Shown: positions 1 to 11,079, numbered from the stretch's first letter. The stretch: DNA of 64,000 nt from Talaromyces rugulosus (GCF_013368755.1 NC_049566.1:1302001-1366000), one strand, 5' to 3'. The notes: generated from the letters alone by a model not told the origin. Numbers and translations: made by a program.

Positions 1-971
1 GTGGCTTGGGCTATCTCTCGCCTCAATACGGCATGGCATGCGATGACTTTCGCGAGCTGGAGGTCGTCTTGCCCAGCGGAGAAGTAGTGGATGCGTCGGC
101 CGAGTCGTATCCAGATCTCTTCTTCGGTCTTCGCGGAGGAGGCGGAAATGCCTATGGGATTGTCACCAGATATACCGTCCAGAGTCGACCAGCGACACAA
201 TTTGCTGCGGGCAATGTTATCTACCTGTTCGAGCAGACTGATGCCGTGGCAAGCGCCATCAGGGACTTTATGCAGTACAATCCAGACCCCAAGGCAAGCA
301 TTGTTGCAACCTATATGAAACTACCGACGCCGGGTCTCGGGTTGAATCTTGACGAAGCCATTCTCCTGTTTCTTGTTTATGATGGTCTCGACCCAGGTGA
401 TGTGTTTGGGAACTTTACCAGCATTCCTTATCTGCTCAACACCATGGCTATCAGAACATACCCAGAAGTAATCAACATGCCAATACCATTCCTAACCCAA
501 CTGACGCGAGGCGACAACACTTTCCGCGTCGGGGTGCATCGGGTCAATGATGATAGCTACCAGACAACCATTCATCAATGGCGCGACTGGGCCGAGACAC
601 ACAAGAGCAGTTACGAACTGCTCTCGTTCAACTTTGAGCCTGTTCCTCGGAGCCTGACGGACGCTAGCAACTCCCAGAATGGAGGGAATGCTATACAGAT
701 GCCTGATGGGCCCTGGTTCTGGATTAGTTATATTTTGGAGACTCTTCCTGGTCTGCCACAAGCTGAATATGAGGCTATACAAGCTAGTTTCCGTGATATG
801 GTCGAGGCATCTGGTAATGCGGATGGCTTGCCACTGTTCATCAGCGACGCAAGCGCGGATCAGAATCCGTTGTCGACATTTTCGACGTTTGCAAGATTGC
901 AGGAGATCAAGAACACGTATGACCCAGACAACTTTTTTGCCGAAAAAACAGGCGGCTGGTCTTTTACATGA
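1..971 (+). CDS. FAD-linked oxidoreductase, berberine-bridge type (3' part only)
   Basis: Partial gene: the frame is already open at the first base (frame 3) and ends at TGA 969-971, so the N-terminus and flavin-attachment region lie outside the window. What remains is the end of an FAD_binding_4 domain, with the family-typical LFFGLRGGGGNAYGIVT segment, then a substrate domain and a C-terminal BBE motif (NTYDPDNFF near residue 308 of the visible part). Such enzymes oxidise alcohols, sugars or alkaloid-like substrates using covalently bound FAD, and many fungal members are secreted. The substrate cannot be told. No intron is needed in the visible part. The next gene is convergent, about 170 bp away. 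Confidence 0.88.
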   Translation, partial: GLGYLSPQYGMACDDFRELEVVLPSGEVVDASAESYPDLFFGLRGGGGNAYGIVTRYTVQSRPATQFAAGNVIYLFEQTDAVASAIRDFMQYNPDPKASIVATYMKLPTPGLGLNLDEAILLFLVYDGLDPGDVFGNFTSIPYLLNTMAIRTYPEVINMPIPFLTQLTRGDNTFRVGVHRVNDDSYQTTIHQWRDWAETHKSSYELLSFNFEPVPRSLTDASNSQNGGNAIQMPDGPWFWISYILETLPGLPQAEYEAIQASFRDMVEASGNADGLPLFISDASADQNPLSTFSTFARLQEIKNTYDPDNFFAEKTGGWSFT

Positions 972-1139
972 CCATTCAATTGATCCATTCCATGCTCGCC
1001 ATAGTGTGTTGAAAAAAGTCCACCATAATCTTGAATTATTTACGTATGATAATGATAAGTCCAATGGATAATACATGATGCCGCCCGCCACGGTTGTTGG
1101 TATCAAACAATAAAGCATTAAAAAACCCCCCAACCGAAA

Positions 1140-2558
1140 TTAACCAGATACCAACTTTCTCCCCTGCCCCGTCATAAAATCCTTGCCCTTGAATATTGCC
1201 AGCACAAATCCCGGGAAAACAAACCATCCCATCTGCCCGGTGCCGTCCGATTTGCCAAGCGGCACAGCCAGCAACACGCTTTGTTTGGCAGCATCGAAAG
1301 TTGAGCGCGCCCCCTTGCCTAGAATATCGGCTTTTAAGTTGCTAACCACAGCACCGGTTATCGTAGGCATGCGGGCGGCAATGCGCTGCGTGTGCGACGT
1401 GATATCCCCAACGGCGTAGATGTTTGCCGACAAGGGGATCCTGCTGGCGCGGAAATGGCGGTCGACTTCGACCCAGCCATCTTCATCGAGCAGAGCGCGC
1501 GGGATGAATTCATTATTGGGAACAACCCCCGCTGCATGGATATAGACATCGGCGGTCATGGTGTTGCCAGTGGTCAGTATGACAGTCCATTTGTTGGCCA
1601 CCGAGTCGAAATTTGCAGCCTCGACTGCCTCTTTGGTGACGATTTCGATCCCTTTTGCCTTGAGCACTTTTTCCGCCTTGGAGCGAGGGCCGTTCTTGAG
1701 AGTAGGGAGTACTCGGTCTGTTGGCGTGACCAGGATGACTTTGATATCGGGTCTTTCCTCTGCCAGCTCCGCGGCGAATTCGACGCCCACAGCGCCGGCT
1801 CCGCCGATGATGACGCTCTTGGCAGCTTGAATGGAATCTTGCGCGTTCTTGATGTCGATGTCTGTGTTGCTATCCTTGGATGCTTTGAAGGGCACCTTGA
1901 GCGAGGAGCCGCCCAGTGTCGCCTTGGTCGTACTTCCGGATGAAATGACCAGATAGTCATATGCAATATATCTTTCTTTCTCTGCACCTTGTTCCGTGAC
2001 ATAGACTTTTTTCCCGTCGATATCAACAGCCGTCGCCTTGCCAAGGACAAATCCAAAGCCTGCCCTGACTTCGGCGGGATATTTCTCAAACAGTTCTTGA
2101 ATTGGATACATGTACTTGTCTCTGCTGAATGCCTGGGGCCTTGCGATAACTCGCGGCGAAGCAATATTGAAGTAAAAGTCCTCTTTTTTTTATATAATTT
2201 AAACATCAGCATTGAATCAATGGATGTGACATGTGCATCCTGGGAGCTTACCCGACGGATTGACCAAAACCACATTAACATTGGGCACCTGCTTCAGCAA
2301 GCCATGGGCAACATTGATTCCCGCCCAGGAAGCACCGACAATGACGACGGTCTTGGAAGGAACCTTGGCCATTGCGATTCTGTGGTTTCTTCTTCGTCGC
2401 CTGAAACACCAGAGGGCAAGCAGGGGTAGCGCGGCGAGGGATACAGTGAGATAGACGCGATTCAAGTCCGTCAATTGCGCCCTTATCATGATCCGTCTTT
2501 GTCTGGTTTTTTTTTGAACCAAAATCGAATTTCCGGGCGACAACTCGGACTTCCCCAT
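1140..2558 (-). CDS. AIF/FSP1-like FAD-dependent NADH oxidoreductase
   Basis: Two exons, 2558-2252 and 2182-1140, give 449 aa; splicing restores the conserved NPSEDFYFNIASPR segment. The N-terminus has a hydrophobic segment (about residues 35-52, LTVSLAALPLLALWCF) followed by five arginines, which suggests a membrane anchor. A Rossmann FAD motif follows (VVIVGASWAGINVAHGLL). A second Rossmann motif for NAD(P)H is in exon 2 (VIIGGAGAVGVEFAAEL), and the late FAD-contact motif is NIYAVGDI. This is the layout of AIFM2/FSP1, AMID and fungal Aif1-like proteins, which use NADH to reduce quinone-type acceptors at membranes. A second Met near residue 24 (MIRAQLTDL) is an alternative start that keeps the anchor. 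The function in this organism is inferred from the family. Confidence 0.87.
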
Positions 2559-3011
2559 TCCCTTGTCTGGAAGAAAGCCGGACCCAACAGGGATTGTTTT
2601 TCTTTTTTTTTTTTTTTTTCCAACTTAGCCTCGCAGGATGTCTGTAACCTTTAATGGTGTTGGTTATTGCATGACTAACGCGGATATTTAAACCCGATGC
2701 GGGCTAGTTTGGTGATAACGCTGTGGGCCTATTCCACGTGCCCCTTTTTTTTCGGCACTCTGAATACTTTCTGTGTACTCCGTACGATGCGCGACTCAGG
2801 GATGGTCGCGCCTCTTTCATTAGATCGTGTGATGTAGATTATCTAGCATTACCCTGACGGGAGTCTGTGCGACGTTCTAACAAGCAGATCTGTGCGCCTA
2901 TATTCCACATTTATATACACCAAGCCCGATGCCATCCATCCGAGAGCCGAATTGCCGGTCCAGGAACATGCATCCAACGTCTATGTTTCTATATCTGTAT
3001 GCACACACTGA
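2559..3011. other. Intergenic, 5' region of the AIF-like gene
   Basis: No gene seen. This interval holds the promoter of the AIF-like gene and the 3' flank of the permease gene. Visible elements are a long T tract at about 2600-2620, pyrimidine-rich on the + strand, and a CACGTG E-box at 2735-2740 of the kind bound by bHLH factors. No TATA box position can be defended. Confidence 0.5.
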
Positions 3012-5162
3012 TCAGTTCTCAGCAACTTCCGTCGTAGTCTCTGTAGCCTCCCCCTTGCTGTGGATAAAGTGCGAAATCCGGTTCCTGGGCAGCCAGGACT
3101 CCTCGGGCGTCATCCAGTACGAAATCAGAGCGAGAATCGTCACGGCGCCCATGATCACAGGTGCATCTATTTTCAAATCAGTTTTTGTTGAAACTTTTTC
3201 AACATGTTTCAAGGGTAATCTCTCTCACAGTTTAATGTCTCCCCACTAACAGGAAACTCATACGGCGAATACAACACGGCGACAACCCATCCGTTCCAAA
3301 AGATGGAAATCACCTGAAACGGCTTGCTCCACCGGCCCAAACTCCATTTCGGCGTCGGGAACGAGTTTGGTGTCAAAAACACTCGGCCTAGACAGATGAG
3401 TCCATAGGCAGCCGCCGAGGGAACACCAGCTGCAGAGATGAGCGAGGTAAAGGCCACGGCAGATGGCAGGATTGTGCATGTCACGACGGCTGCTACACCC
3501 CATACGACAATCACTGCGTTGCGCGGTTGGCCCTCTGGAGAGACGCGAGATACCCAGCCGGAAAAGGGCAAGACACCGTCACGGGCGACAGCGAAGACGA
3601 GACGAGATGCGGCGACAATGGCAATTGCCGTATTCTTTGTGTTTATTAGTATTGCTAGAGATGCAGAATGAGTCTGAGAAGATACTTACAAACCACAACG
3701 CGACTACGCAGATGACGTTCATGAAAACATGGCCGCCTTGGCCGAGAACAACCGCATACAGTGGCACGAAAGGCTGAGGAGCGCCGAAAGAAAAGAGCGT
3801 ATCAGCATCCGGCTAAAAAATGTTAAAAGAGTCAGTTTTCAGTCATTTCATATCGTAGTTCCACCCAAAACATACCGCGCAGAAGAGGAACATGATAACA
3901 ACAACAAACCCTCCCAAGCCACTGACAACCGTGCTCCAAAAGATACCTCGGGCAGCAGTAATAGAAGCATTTTTAGTCTCTTCAGCGACGTGGCCCGAAG
4001 CATCGAAGCCGATCAAAATGCCGGCCGTAGCAAGATAAGACAAACACCAATTCCATCCTGCTGGCGCACCAGTGCCGTTATAAGTTGTCATGAATGCTTC
4101 ATGCGCAGAGCGGAAACCCCAGGTTTGGGCCACCCCAATCGGCAGCCAAATCATATTCAGCAAGAAATCGAGGACCACAAGAGCCGAGGAAAGGTAGAAG
4201 ATCCACCGGAAAGATTTCGCTATGCAAGAGTTTTAAGCTTAGCTCGTGTTTGCAGCAACCAGAAAGAAAGAGAAAAAGCTTACGCGGGAGGAAATTGATA
4301 ACGGCGGCCAATGCCAGCAAGATCTCAGTGCAAATCCATTGCACAGCACGAAACTTGACATCGCTAGTGTCAGTCGGAAAGCTGAGATTGAACACGTTGA
4401 TTTCCTGTTGTTGTCAGTACAAGCAAGCTCCCCCCGAGATGAAAAAATTGTCGCACCGAAAGCATATAGTTCACAGCAGCCTGGGTGTTACTAGCACAAA
4501 ACGTCGTCCAAGCTGTCGTGCTCCACCACGCAACGACAAATCCCATGAGACGACCAAACCGGGGACCCCCGGCTTCAGCTGCCCAGAGGTAGATTGAACC
4601 TGCAGATGGCGAGGCCGAGCACACCTCGGCGATGACAGCGGCGCTGATAAAAGTGAACACGAGCGTCACCAAATAGCTCGTCCTGTAATCGACTATTGTG
4701 AGCTATTGTATACAGTATAATTCAAATAGTCCATACCAGTATGCAAGGTTACCACCGCTAGCAATTCCTGTGCTGTATGTAACACGAACACCTCCCACAA
4801 AGTACAAGGCGGCTTATCTACATTAGCTACTCGTAACACAACATGGACATGGACACAGGGTCATACCAAAAGTCGTCGAGAAATTCTCGAACAAGGTGTA
4901 AGATCTATGCAGGACCTAGAAACTAGTCTTAGAAACATGCATTTCCACACTCATCAGATGTTTTTGTTATTATCATACCTGCTGGTATCCCATTGTTTGC
5001 TATAATGCGCCCGCCCGGTTAGTATCGACAAGCAATGCACAGCTACGAGCAAATACTTACCAAAAGAGCAGCATCTTCATCGGCCACCAATTCATCTCTG
5101 TTGGACTCTCTTGGATCCGCAGAAACAGGAGCCTCGCGGCCTTGTTCGTCGGAGCTGGACAT
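3012..5162 (-). CDS. Amino acid/GABA/choline permease, APC superfamily
   Basis: Ten exons: 5162-5061, 4999-4979, 4915-4867, 4812-4737, 4682-4457, 4404-4284, 4219-3876, 3812-3690, 3634-3229 and 3166-3012. They total 1623 nt, or 540 aa. Exon 2 is only 21 nt and the frame is continuous. Family markers are AALYFVGGVRVTYSTGIASG, SAGSIYLWAAEAGGPRFGRL, GFDASGHVAEETKNAS and the final APVIMGAVTILALISYW block. These are typical of the fungal UGA4/HNM1-like group of polytopic plasma-membrane permeases with about 12 helices. They import GABA, choline or amino acids with protons. The start has a hydrophilic cytosolic N-terminus rich in Asp and Glu. The substrate cannot be assigned from sequence. It shares a 720-bp divergent promoter with the next gene. 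Confidence 0.9.
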
Positions 5163-5882
5163 GATGGCTATTCAGTTGCCCTAAGTTCTAACCCGTTCGT
5201 TCGCAAAGAAAATTTTCGGCCCGCAAAATCGGCTGAACCGGCGACGTTTAATAATAATGTCTAGCCAGCACAAAATAATTAAACAAAATTAGAGAGAGAA
5301 AGAGAATCTGGAAGAGTAAAAATCATCAAGGAAATGAAATTAAAGAGAGAGAAAAAAGCTAAGCTCAGAATACGAGCCTGATCGCAAACCGGCAAATGGA
5401 AAAAAAAGCTTGATGGATTAAGCTTAGCGCGCTCTGACGTGACAGGAGAGCAACTTAGCAAATTCTGCCCCTCTCCCTTTAGCCAATAATAACTGCGTTT
5501 TAATTTAGTTCAATGTTTTGCGTATGTACTATGACTTAGCATGGTTTATACGGAGTAAAGCTGTTAAATTACTCCACGTGCTCGTCAGTGTTGATTCGGG
5601 CGTCGCCGCTTTTACGGGAAATAAGGAAATAAACTCTGGAAAACGACTCTACATAAAAGAATGAGAATATAGACATATACTATCCTATTTTACCATTTTC
5701 ACTATGTAGATCTCATTATGCTGGTTTATTGAATTCTAATGTTAAGACGAGGCTGAGAGGGGTTAAGGCGGGGTGGATCGTCGCACAGGTACATCAAAGC
5801 CTTTGTGCTGTTCAAAGACCTCTATGAGTTTGTTTAATTTATTTCCAGTTTTCTTTAGATCATTAGCATACTCATTCCAAAA
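5163..5882. promoter_or_regulatory. Divergent intergenic region between permease and NTase-like gene
   Basis: 720 bp between two start codons, so it must carry both promoters. It is AT-rich and has a CACGTG box at 5575-5580. A purine-rich stretch (GA repeats) runs about 5285-5350. No coding signal was found on either strand. Confidence 0.5.
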
Positions 5883-6593
5883 ATGTCAAAAACTCTTTTT
5901 GCTGCTAGTGATTTCACAAATGGTATGACAGGAAGCTCTATAGTAAAGAAGCCAATGAACACTAAAAAAATTTAAAAAAAAAAAGGTCTCCAAGCTCTTG
6001 ATGAAGCGATAGGCAACGACTACTGGCTCTCTCCATTCACACCCATCACTTTACTTTCTGCAGGCGGGTTTATCGCAGTGACATTTCTCCGATGCCGCCA
6101 AAGTACCGAAGATTTTGACTATCTTCTCGAGCCCCAGTGGGCATATGACGATGATGTTAAGAAGCCTCTGAATAGCGCTATTGAAAATGCCGCCAAAGTT
6201 CTGGGATTTGACCCAGAATGGGCGAATGAAGACATGGGAGCTTTCGTGTCCAAGCAGGACAGGGAACGCTTGTTTCAACAGGCAGAAGAGCAAAATATTG
6301 TACTCTGGCAAGGGGAAAATCTCAAGGTGCTTGCTGTCCCCTTGAAATGGGCGCTAGAGCGGAAACTACGACGGCTCCAACATAATAAAATGAATATCAG
6401 CAAGCGAGACTCAGACCTCAATGACGCTCTTGCATTGCTGAAATATTTAAAGGACAAGGAACGGGCACCATTGGATCAGGAGCATATTCGGACGCTGAGT
6501 ATAACTTCTAGGGAATTGCCACCGGATCAGAGAACGATGGAATGGATTGCCGAAGCCTATCAAGCGAAGTATGGAGAGAAAGTTTTTGTGTAG
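5883..6593 (+). CDS. Small nucleotidyltransferase-fold protein, AbiEii/DUF6036-like
   Basis: Two exons, 5883-5922 and 5986-6593, give 215 aa. The start ATG lies in a 40-nt first exon and the intron is only 63 nt. After splicing the protein shows a GG pair (residues 40-41) followed by STEDFDYL (53-60), the hGG...[ED]x[ED] signature of the minimal nucleotidyltransferase fold. Downstream, VLAVPLKWALERKLRRL (128-144) and RDSDLNDALALL (154-165) match the usual Lys/Arg helix and Asp-rich helix of AbiEii-like proteins. In bacteria that family includes toxins of type IV systems that transfer nucleotides to tRNA or other acceptors. In fungi its role is unknown. Activity is not shown here; the family call rests on motif pattern only. 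The gene converges on an unrecognised gene 33 bp away. Confidence 0.68.
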
Positions 6594-6618
6594 ATTTGTA
6601 GGTAGAAGTTTTTTTTTC

Positions 6619-6647
6619 GGCTACTTCTAGACTGTGTAGAAGTAGCC
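6619..6647. repeat. 11-bp perfect inverted repeat with 7-nt loop between convergent genes
   Basis: GGCTACTTCTA and TAGAAGTAGCC flank a 7-nt spacer and can form a hairpin on either strand. It overlaps the last codons and stop of the minus-strand gene and lies 26 bp past the stop of the plus-strand gene. It could affect 3'-end formation of both transcripts or just be a chance repeat. Confidence 0.85.
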
Positions 6648-7388
6648 AGTATCTATGATAATATTCCTCTCTGCAAAAAAACCACTATTTCCTCCTTTTT
6701 CAAGTACGAGTTTGCCTGACGAGTTTAATACACCGCTTGGCAAATCACTGATCAAGTCAAAATCAAGTGCCGGCACCCTTTTGACCCAGGCAGGCGCGGT
6801 CACTGGCGTAAACTCTGGTAATTCATCATCCCTTGTCTCGCGTATAATATGCTTGCTTCTATCACGCCGCAGTCCTATGCTCAGCCGCCAATTAAACGCA
6901 TTGGCAAGCTCTTCCGCAATACATGCAAGAATAGCATATCGCACGGGATCGGGATCGCAAGGGTCCGGTATACGCTGCACTTCCCATGACCGTCGGTTCT
7001 GGTACCAAAAGTACTCTACCTCGGAGCCTATGGCGACATGATAACGCGCCGCGATTGCCTCGTAAATCCGATACAGAGACCGGATGGGCGTGTCTCTAGC
7101 ACGCCACAGAGGGATGGCGCGCATGTTTCTGAGATCTGCCAAATCTGCCCTGCACTCCCAAAGGGGAACATTATCTAGCATGACCTTAAAGGGGACTGGG
7201 TCTGGACGAAAATGCCATCTCGGCAGTGGTAAGAAGAGGCGCACTAGAGCAAGGAATGGGTATTTGTGGTGATGACGAAGTCGGGTGAGACTGCTGCGGA
7301 GACGGAGTGGTGACTGGAATGCGAGGATATATCGTTTGACGCGCATCCACCAAGTGATTTTTGGTCGTGGGCGGCGATTTGATGCCAT
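6627..7388 (-). CDS. Hypothetical protein, unrecognised
   Basis: Single-exon frame. The frame stays open for 57 more bases upstream, but only through non-ATG codons, so I chose the first ATG (MASNRRPRP). This gives 253 aa. The first 60 residues are strongly basic (Arg/Lys/His-rich), followed by Pro/Trp-rich segments and a mixed helical part (about residues 115-200) with EELANAFNWRLSIGL. I recognise no catalytic motif, signal peptide or clear membrane span. The basic N-terminus could be a nuclear or mitochondrial signal. Composition and length argue for a real gene, but no function can be offered. It is tail-to-tail with the nucleotidyltransferase-like gene. Confidence 0.55.
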   Translation of the reverse strand: MASNRRPRPKITWWMRVKRYILAFQSPLRLRSSLTRLRHHHKYPFLALVRLFLPLPRWHFRPDPVPFKVMLDNVPLWECRADLADLRNMRAIPLWRARDTPIRSLYRIYEAIAARYHVAIGSEVEYFWYQNRRSWEVQRIPDPCDPDPVRYAILACIAEELANAFNWRLSIGLRRDRSKHIIRETRDDELPEFTPVTAPAWVKRVPALDFDLISDLPSGVLNSSGKLVLEKGGNSGFFAERNIIIDTGYFYTV

Positions 7389-7826
7389 CTTGCAGGTTGG
7401 ATTAATTGATGTGAGGAAGAAGGTGACCAACTTGACGCGGTCCAAGCTCCCGCAAAAGCGGCACTAATTCGGGCCGAAAGCGGAAAACGTTCAATAGTAA
7501 ACAATAATGAGAAATAATTTCGTTCAGAACTGTTTATTTGAAATAATCAGCTGAATATTCGAAAGAAATAATGGCATCAATTGATTATTGCACTCGAGTC
7601 CACATACTCTGTCTTGATTAAACAATGCAGATCAATCGTTCTAGACTGGTGCGTTTTACATTACTCGTAATTTTAAATGCTCAGCAGAGTTAGACACGTT
7701 TACTAGTATGAGAATACTCGTGAGAAACTCACACATTTCGGCCACTATCCCGAACATCGGCGATGCTCCGACCTCACTAGAATTGCATAGTGAATAGATT
7801 TTTTTTAAGATTACAAATACTACCAA
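7389..7826. other. AT-rich intergenic
   Basis: About 440 bp between two minus-strand genes. No gene seen. It contains the upstream region of the hypothetical gene and the 3' flank of the GH127-like gene. Confidence 0.5.
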
Positions 7827-10099
7827 TCACATAATTGTACAGCTAGACCCTTGCACTTTCTCCAAGTCAACATTTGCAAGCTTCACGATAGGAAACTCGG
7901 AAATGTGAAGTTTGGCACTTGCAAACGGGACTAGTTTTATAGCAAACGGTTTGCCAGTAACCGATGGGTTCGAGGGAGGTAGGCCAGCGCAGTCACCTTC
8001 CAGCGGCCAGTTTGAAATCTTGCTTCCCGCAACTGTGATGGACACAGGCGGGGCGCCGGATTCAAATACAGGGTTGGGAAGATTCCCCTTGGTTGCGACG
8101 CGGTGAAAGTGTGCTTGTGACGGGTCAATGGCTACCTGCCAGTCCGCTGTAGGGATGTACTCGACATCACGAATTGCTTGTGAGTACTTGGCGTCATCTG
8201 GCAACGGTGTCCATTCGGCAAAGTGTCTTGGAGGGCCGGTTTTGGCCTTGTGTGGGATTTCCATCGCGTATAGAAGAGCTCCGCGGTAAATTGCAACTGC
8301 ATTATTCGACCGAGGAACAACGCGGATCCTTGCATTGAGCGTAATTCTGAAAGAAGACTTTCCTGGAGAAATTTGTACCTTGTATAAACTATTGGAGTCT
8401 GCTTGCACCGTCTCTTCTTGGACAGTATCGTTGTCAAGGTCTTTCTTGACAGTGCTTCCACTGGTTGCCCATTCTGGAATACGAACGTAAAAATCAAAGC
8501 TGCGGCTTGATTCGATTCTGTACGTAATACTCTCATCGAACGGATAGTGAGTATCGCTCGTAATGTGGATAGGCCTGTCGCCTTGAACTGGGATCGTCGC
8601 TTCAGCAGCGAATAAGAACTGATGGGCAATCGACCTGAGATCGGGACTTGCGACAAATGCATTCATGGCAAACTTGGGAAGCCCCTGCGCATGGTTGACC
8701 AAACAGCATGGCTATTCCTTTGTTAGATAGTGTTTCAACGCACGTCTCGGTCTACTTACGTAGTTGACTTCCAACCCATATACCAAAGCTCGCCCTCCGC
8801 AATTATAGAATGGCCAGTTTTCCAAGTTCCTTGCCCATGGCTCATTGCTCTGCGTGAGATAATTGTGTGCCCACCAATCCGGGGTCATACCGGCAGGCAG
8901 GCCGTTGTATGTGGCAAGCTCTGCCTGATCCGCATACCTGGTCTCGCCGAACAGTCGATACAGATACGAAAGCGAGAATATCAGTTCCACTGTCCCGCAC
9001 AGCTCGGCGCCGCGTTTCGGATGGACACCAGCGAGGAACTCGTCGCCCGCAAGAGCACCAAACGTTGTCCCATGATATTTCAATGCCATTTCGACGGATT
9101 CACGAGCACGGTCAACAAGGTCACGATCGTGCGTCATTCGATACAATTGGGGGATATAGCGTAATGCTGAATGATAAGTCTCGTGTCAGCTTGGTAGAAC
9201 ATAATTATTTGCTGTATGTGTATACCTTCAGATACATTCACGACATGCTTGATCAAAGTCGAGCCCTGAGCAGCCGGTTCCTTGGGGAATTCTTCCTCAG
9301 TGAAAAACTTTGACCAGTCCCGATCACCAGCACGGGTAGCCTTCCATGCGAGATCCATTGTCTCCCATATAACCTCCTTATCCTGCCTGTTGTTTACCTG
9401 CTCATACAACCACTGCAGTGTAGTGGACAACTCGTGCGCGCGAGTGATGCAAAACTCGTCAAACTCGTCGCCTGGATGCGGAATCAGACCCTGAAAGTCA
9501 TCCTTGAACATGGAGTTGGCAAGCCTGGTAAAGCGAAGCATTGCCTCGACAATGCGCTCGTACTGAGCCGGGTCTGCAAGCGCGTGGTTCACCATGCCCA
9601 TCAACACCAAGCACCGCGCCCAGATCCCGCGTCCATGTTTTGTATGCTCGGGCCCTATCCAGCCATCCGCATGTTGGTTTTTCAGCGTGCGATCCAGGAA
9701 GTGATTAGCCTGCTTCTTCAATTCCTCGTCGTCCAGCAAATAGGCGAGCGGTACGATGTAATTGTACCAATACGGCGCCGATTCGTTGAGCGGGCTATAC
9801 TCTGCATGGCCACCAAACCAGCGACTTCCCTTGATGAATCGATGGAAATTGTAGATATTTCCGCCCAGGCCGGTTGCACACAGGTTGAGCTGGTCCTGGA
9901 CCCATCCGCGCGGCTTGACCGAGCCGAGCGGAAGTAGGTCGAAGGTGAAGGGGGCTAAGGTCTTGGCTCTCATATCGCAACTGTGCAACGTGGGCAACGT
10001 GGACAGTGTAGATGATGCAAGATGCAGGAGATATGTGTGATGCATGGAGGTGAGTGGCACGGCAGGGACAAGCAAATAGAAGCGGGGCGATGAGATCAT
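7827..10099 (-). CDS. DUF1680/GH127-type beta-L-arabinofuranosidase
   Basis: Three exons, 10099-9226, 9166-8760 and 8711-7827, give 721 aa from the first ATG, or 679 aa from the internal Met at residue 43 just before the conserved domain (TLAPFTFDLLPLGSVKPRGW). The (alpha/alpha)6-barrel part carries WFGGHAEYSPLNESAPYWYN, the Glu/Cys block GAELCGTVELIFSLSYLYR, and PCCLVNHAQGLPKF across the second splice junction. GH127 enzymes use a Glu and a zinc-bound Cys to release beta-L-arabinofuranose; candidates for both are present. The C-terminal half forms beta-sandwich domains. The first 42 residues are hydrophobic in places, but a signal peptide is not clear, so location is open. It lies in the same 6-kb neighbourhood as the GH54 gene abfB. 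Confidence 0.85.
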
Positions 10100-10291
10100 C
10101 GGCAGTTGGAAACTGGGGTAAGCTGCCGCTAGCTTCTTTTGGCTTAGCTTAGAATGAGTACATAGTACGCACAGATTTTACAGTACTTAGTTATGGATTT
10201 GACTTGTGATATCCTCATTTACATTGTACTGTACATGGCCTATGTAAGTTATAATATATGTACACAATTCTGTATTAGTACCAGGCTTTTC

Positions 10292-11079
10292 TTATAGTGC
10301 AGCCAAAGCCAAAGCAACAGCCGCACCGCCAGCTGCCCACTGAGCACCGCCAGTCACCCTGGGAACACCACCTGTGCTGGTAGAAGTTGCTGCGCTGGAA
10401 CTGACCGAGTTGTCTGCAGAGGCGGTATTGGTGCCACTCAGGGTAGTGGCAGAAGGCGCCGCAGTCGTGGCGGCAGCAGAAGCCGGAACAGAGGTCACCG
10501 ACGCAGTGGAAGCAGTGACCGAGGCGCCGGTCGAGGCAGCACCAGTAGTGATGGTGACGGGAAGATACATGGTCGCGATGTCACCGCCAGTGAAGGTGCC
10601 GGTACTTGTGCCGGGGTACGGAGCGCTTACGCCGCCAATGGTCTCGACGCAGTCGGCGACCTCCGGATTGCTCATGTCGCACCGAAGGTGGATTGAAACT
10701 CTGCAATATGTTAGAAAAAAAAGTCGTTGTTGCGACGGAAAAAAGAGGGTGGATCCAAAGAACTTACAAGTCCTGGTCGTGATATTGGAGCTCGGCGGTT
10801 TTTGGTCCGGCGATAGCAGTCAATCCAGGCGCGACACCACAGTCGAGAGCATCAGTGCCTGCAGGACAATTGACGAAGAAAGTGGTAGTCGATCCAGTCT
10901 GCGTGATTCTGGTAAGCAAGGGTTGGATGAACTAGAGGTGAGACAGGTTTCCATACAGATCCCATAACAGACCCGAAAAGTTTCTGGGCATCAAATCCGG
11001 GCAAAAAGAGAGACGTGACCGACTCGGCGGCGGCAACCGATCCCAAAAGGGGGAGGGAAAGAAGAGCGAGGGAGTGCAT
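10292..11079 (-). CDS. Small secreted GPI-anchored cell-wall protein
   Basis: Preferred model has three exons, 11079-10957, 10898-10768 and 10700-10292, giving 220 aa. It has a clear signal peptide (MHSLALLSLPLLGSVAAAES), a cysteine-containing middle domain (FFVNCPAGTDALDCGV and HLRCDMSNPEVADC), a Ser/Thr/Ala-rich mucin-like stretch and a hydrophobic C-terminal tail (AAGGAAVALALAAL) typical of GPI addition. This matches a common Eurotiales family of GPI-anchored wall proteins of unknown function. The first intron has a second possible splice pair (donor just before GTCTGT, acceptor TTACCAG) that also keeps the frame. Cysteine pairs suggest disulphides. The strand is the same as the GH127 gene, 190 bp away. 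Confidence 0.8.

Noticed and set aside
1392..1943. 183-codon plus-strand frame
   Set aside because: Antisense shadow of the AIF/FSP1-like exon, which has clear Rossmann motifs on the minus strand.
1..5162. Secondary-metabolite cluster at the left end
   Set aside because: An FAD oxidase, an oxidoreductase and a permease are present, but no PKS, NRPS, terpene synthase or cluster regulator is near within the window.
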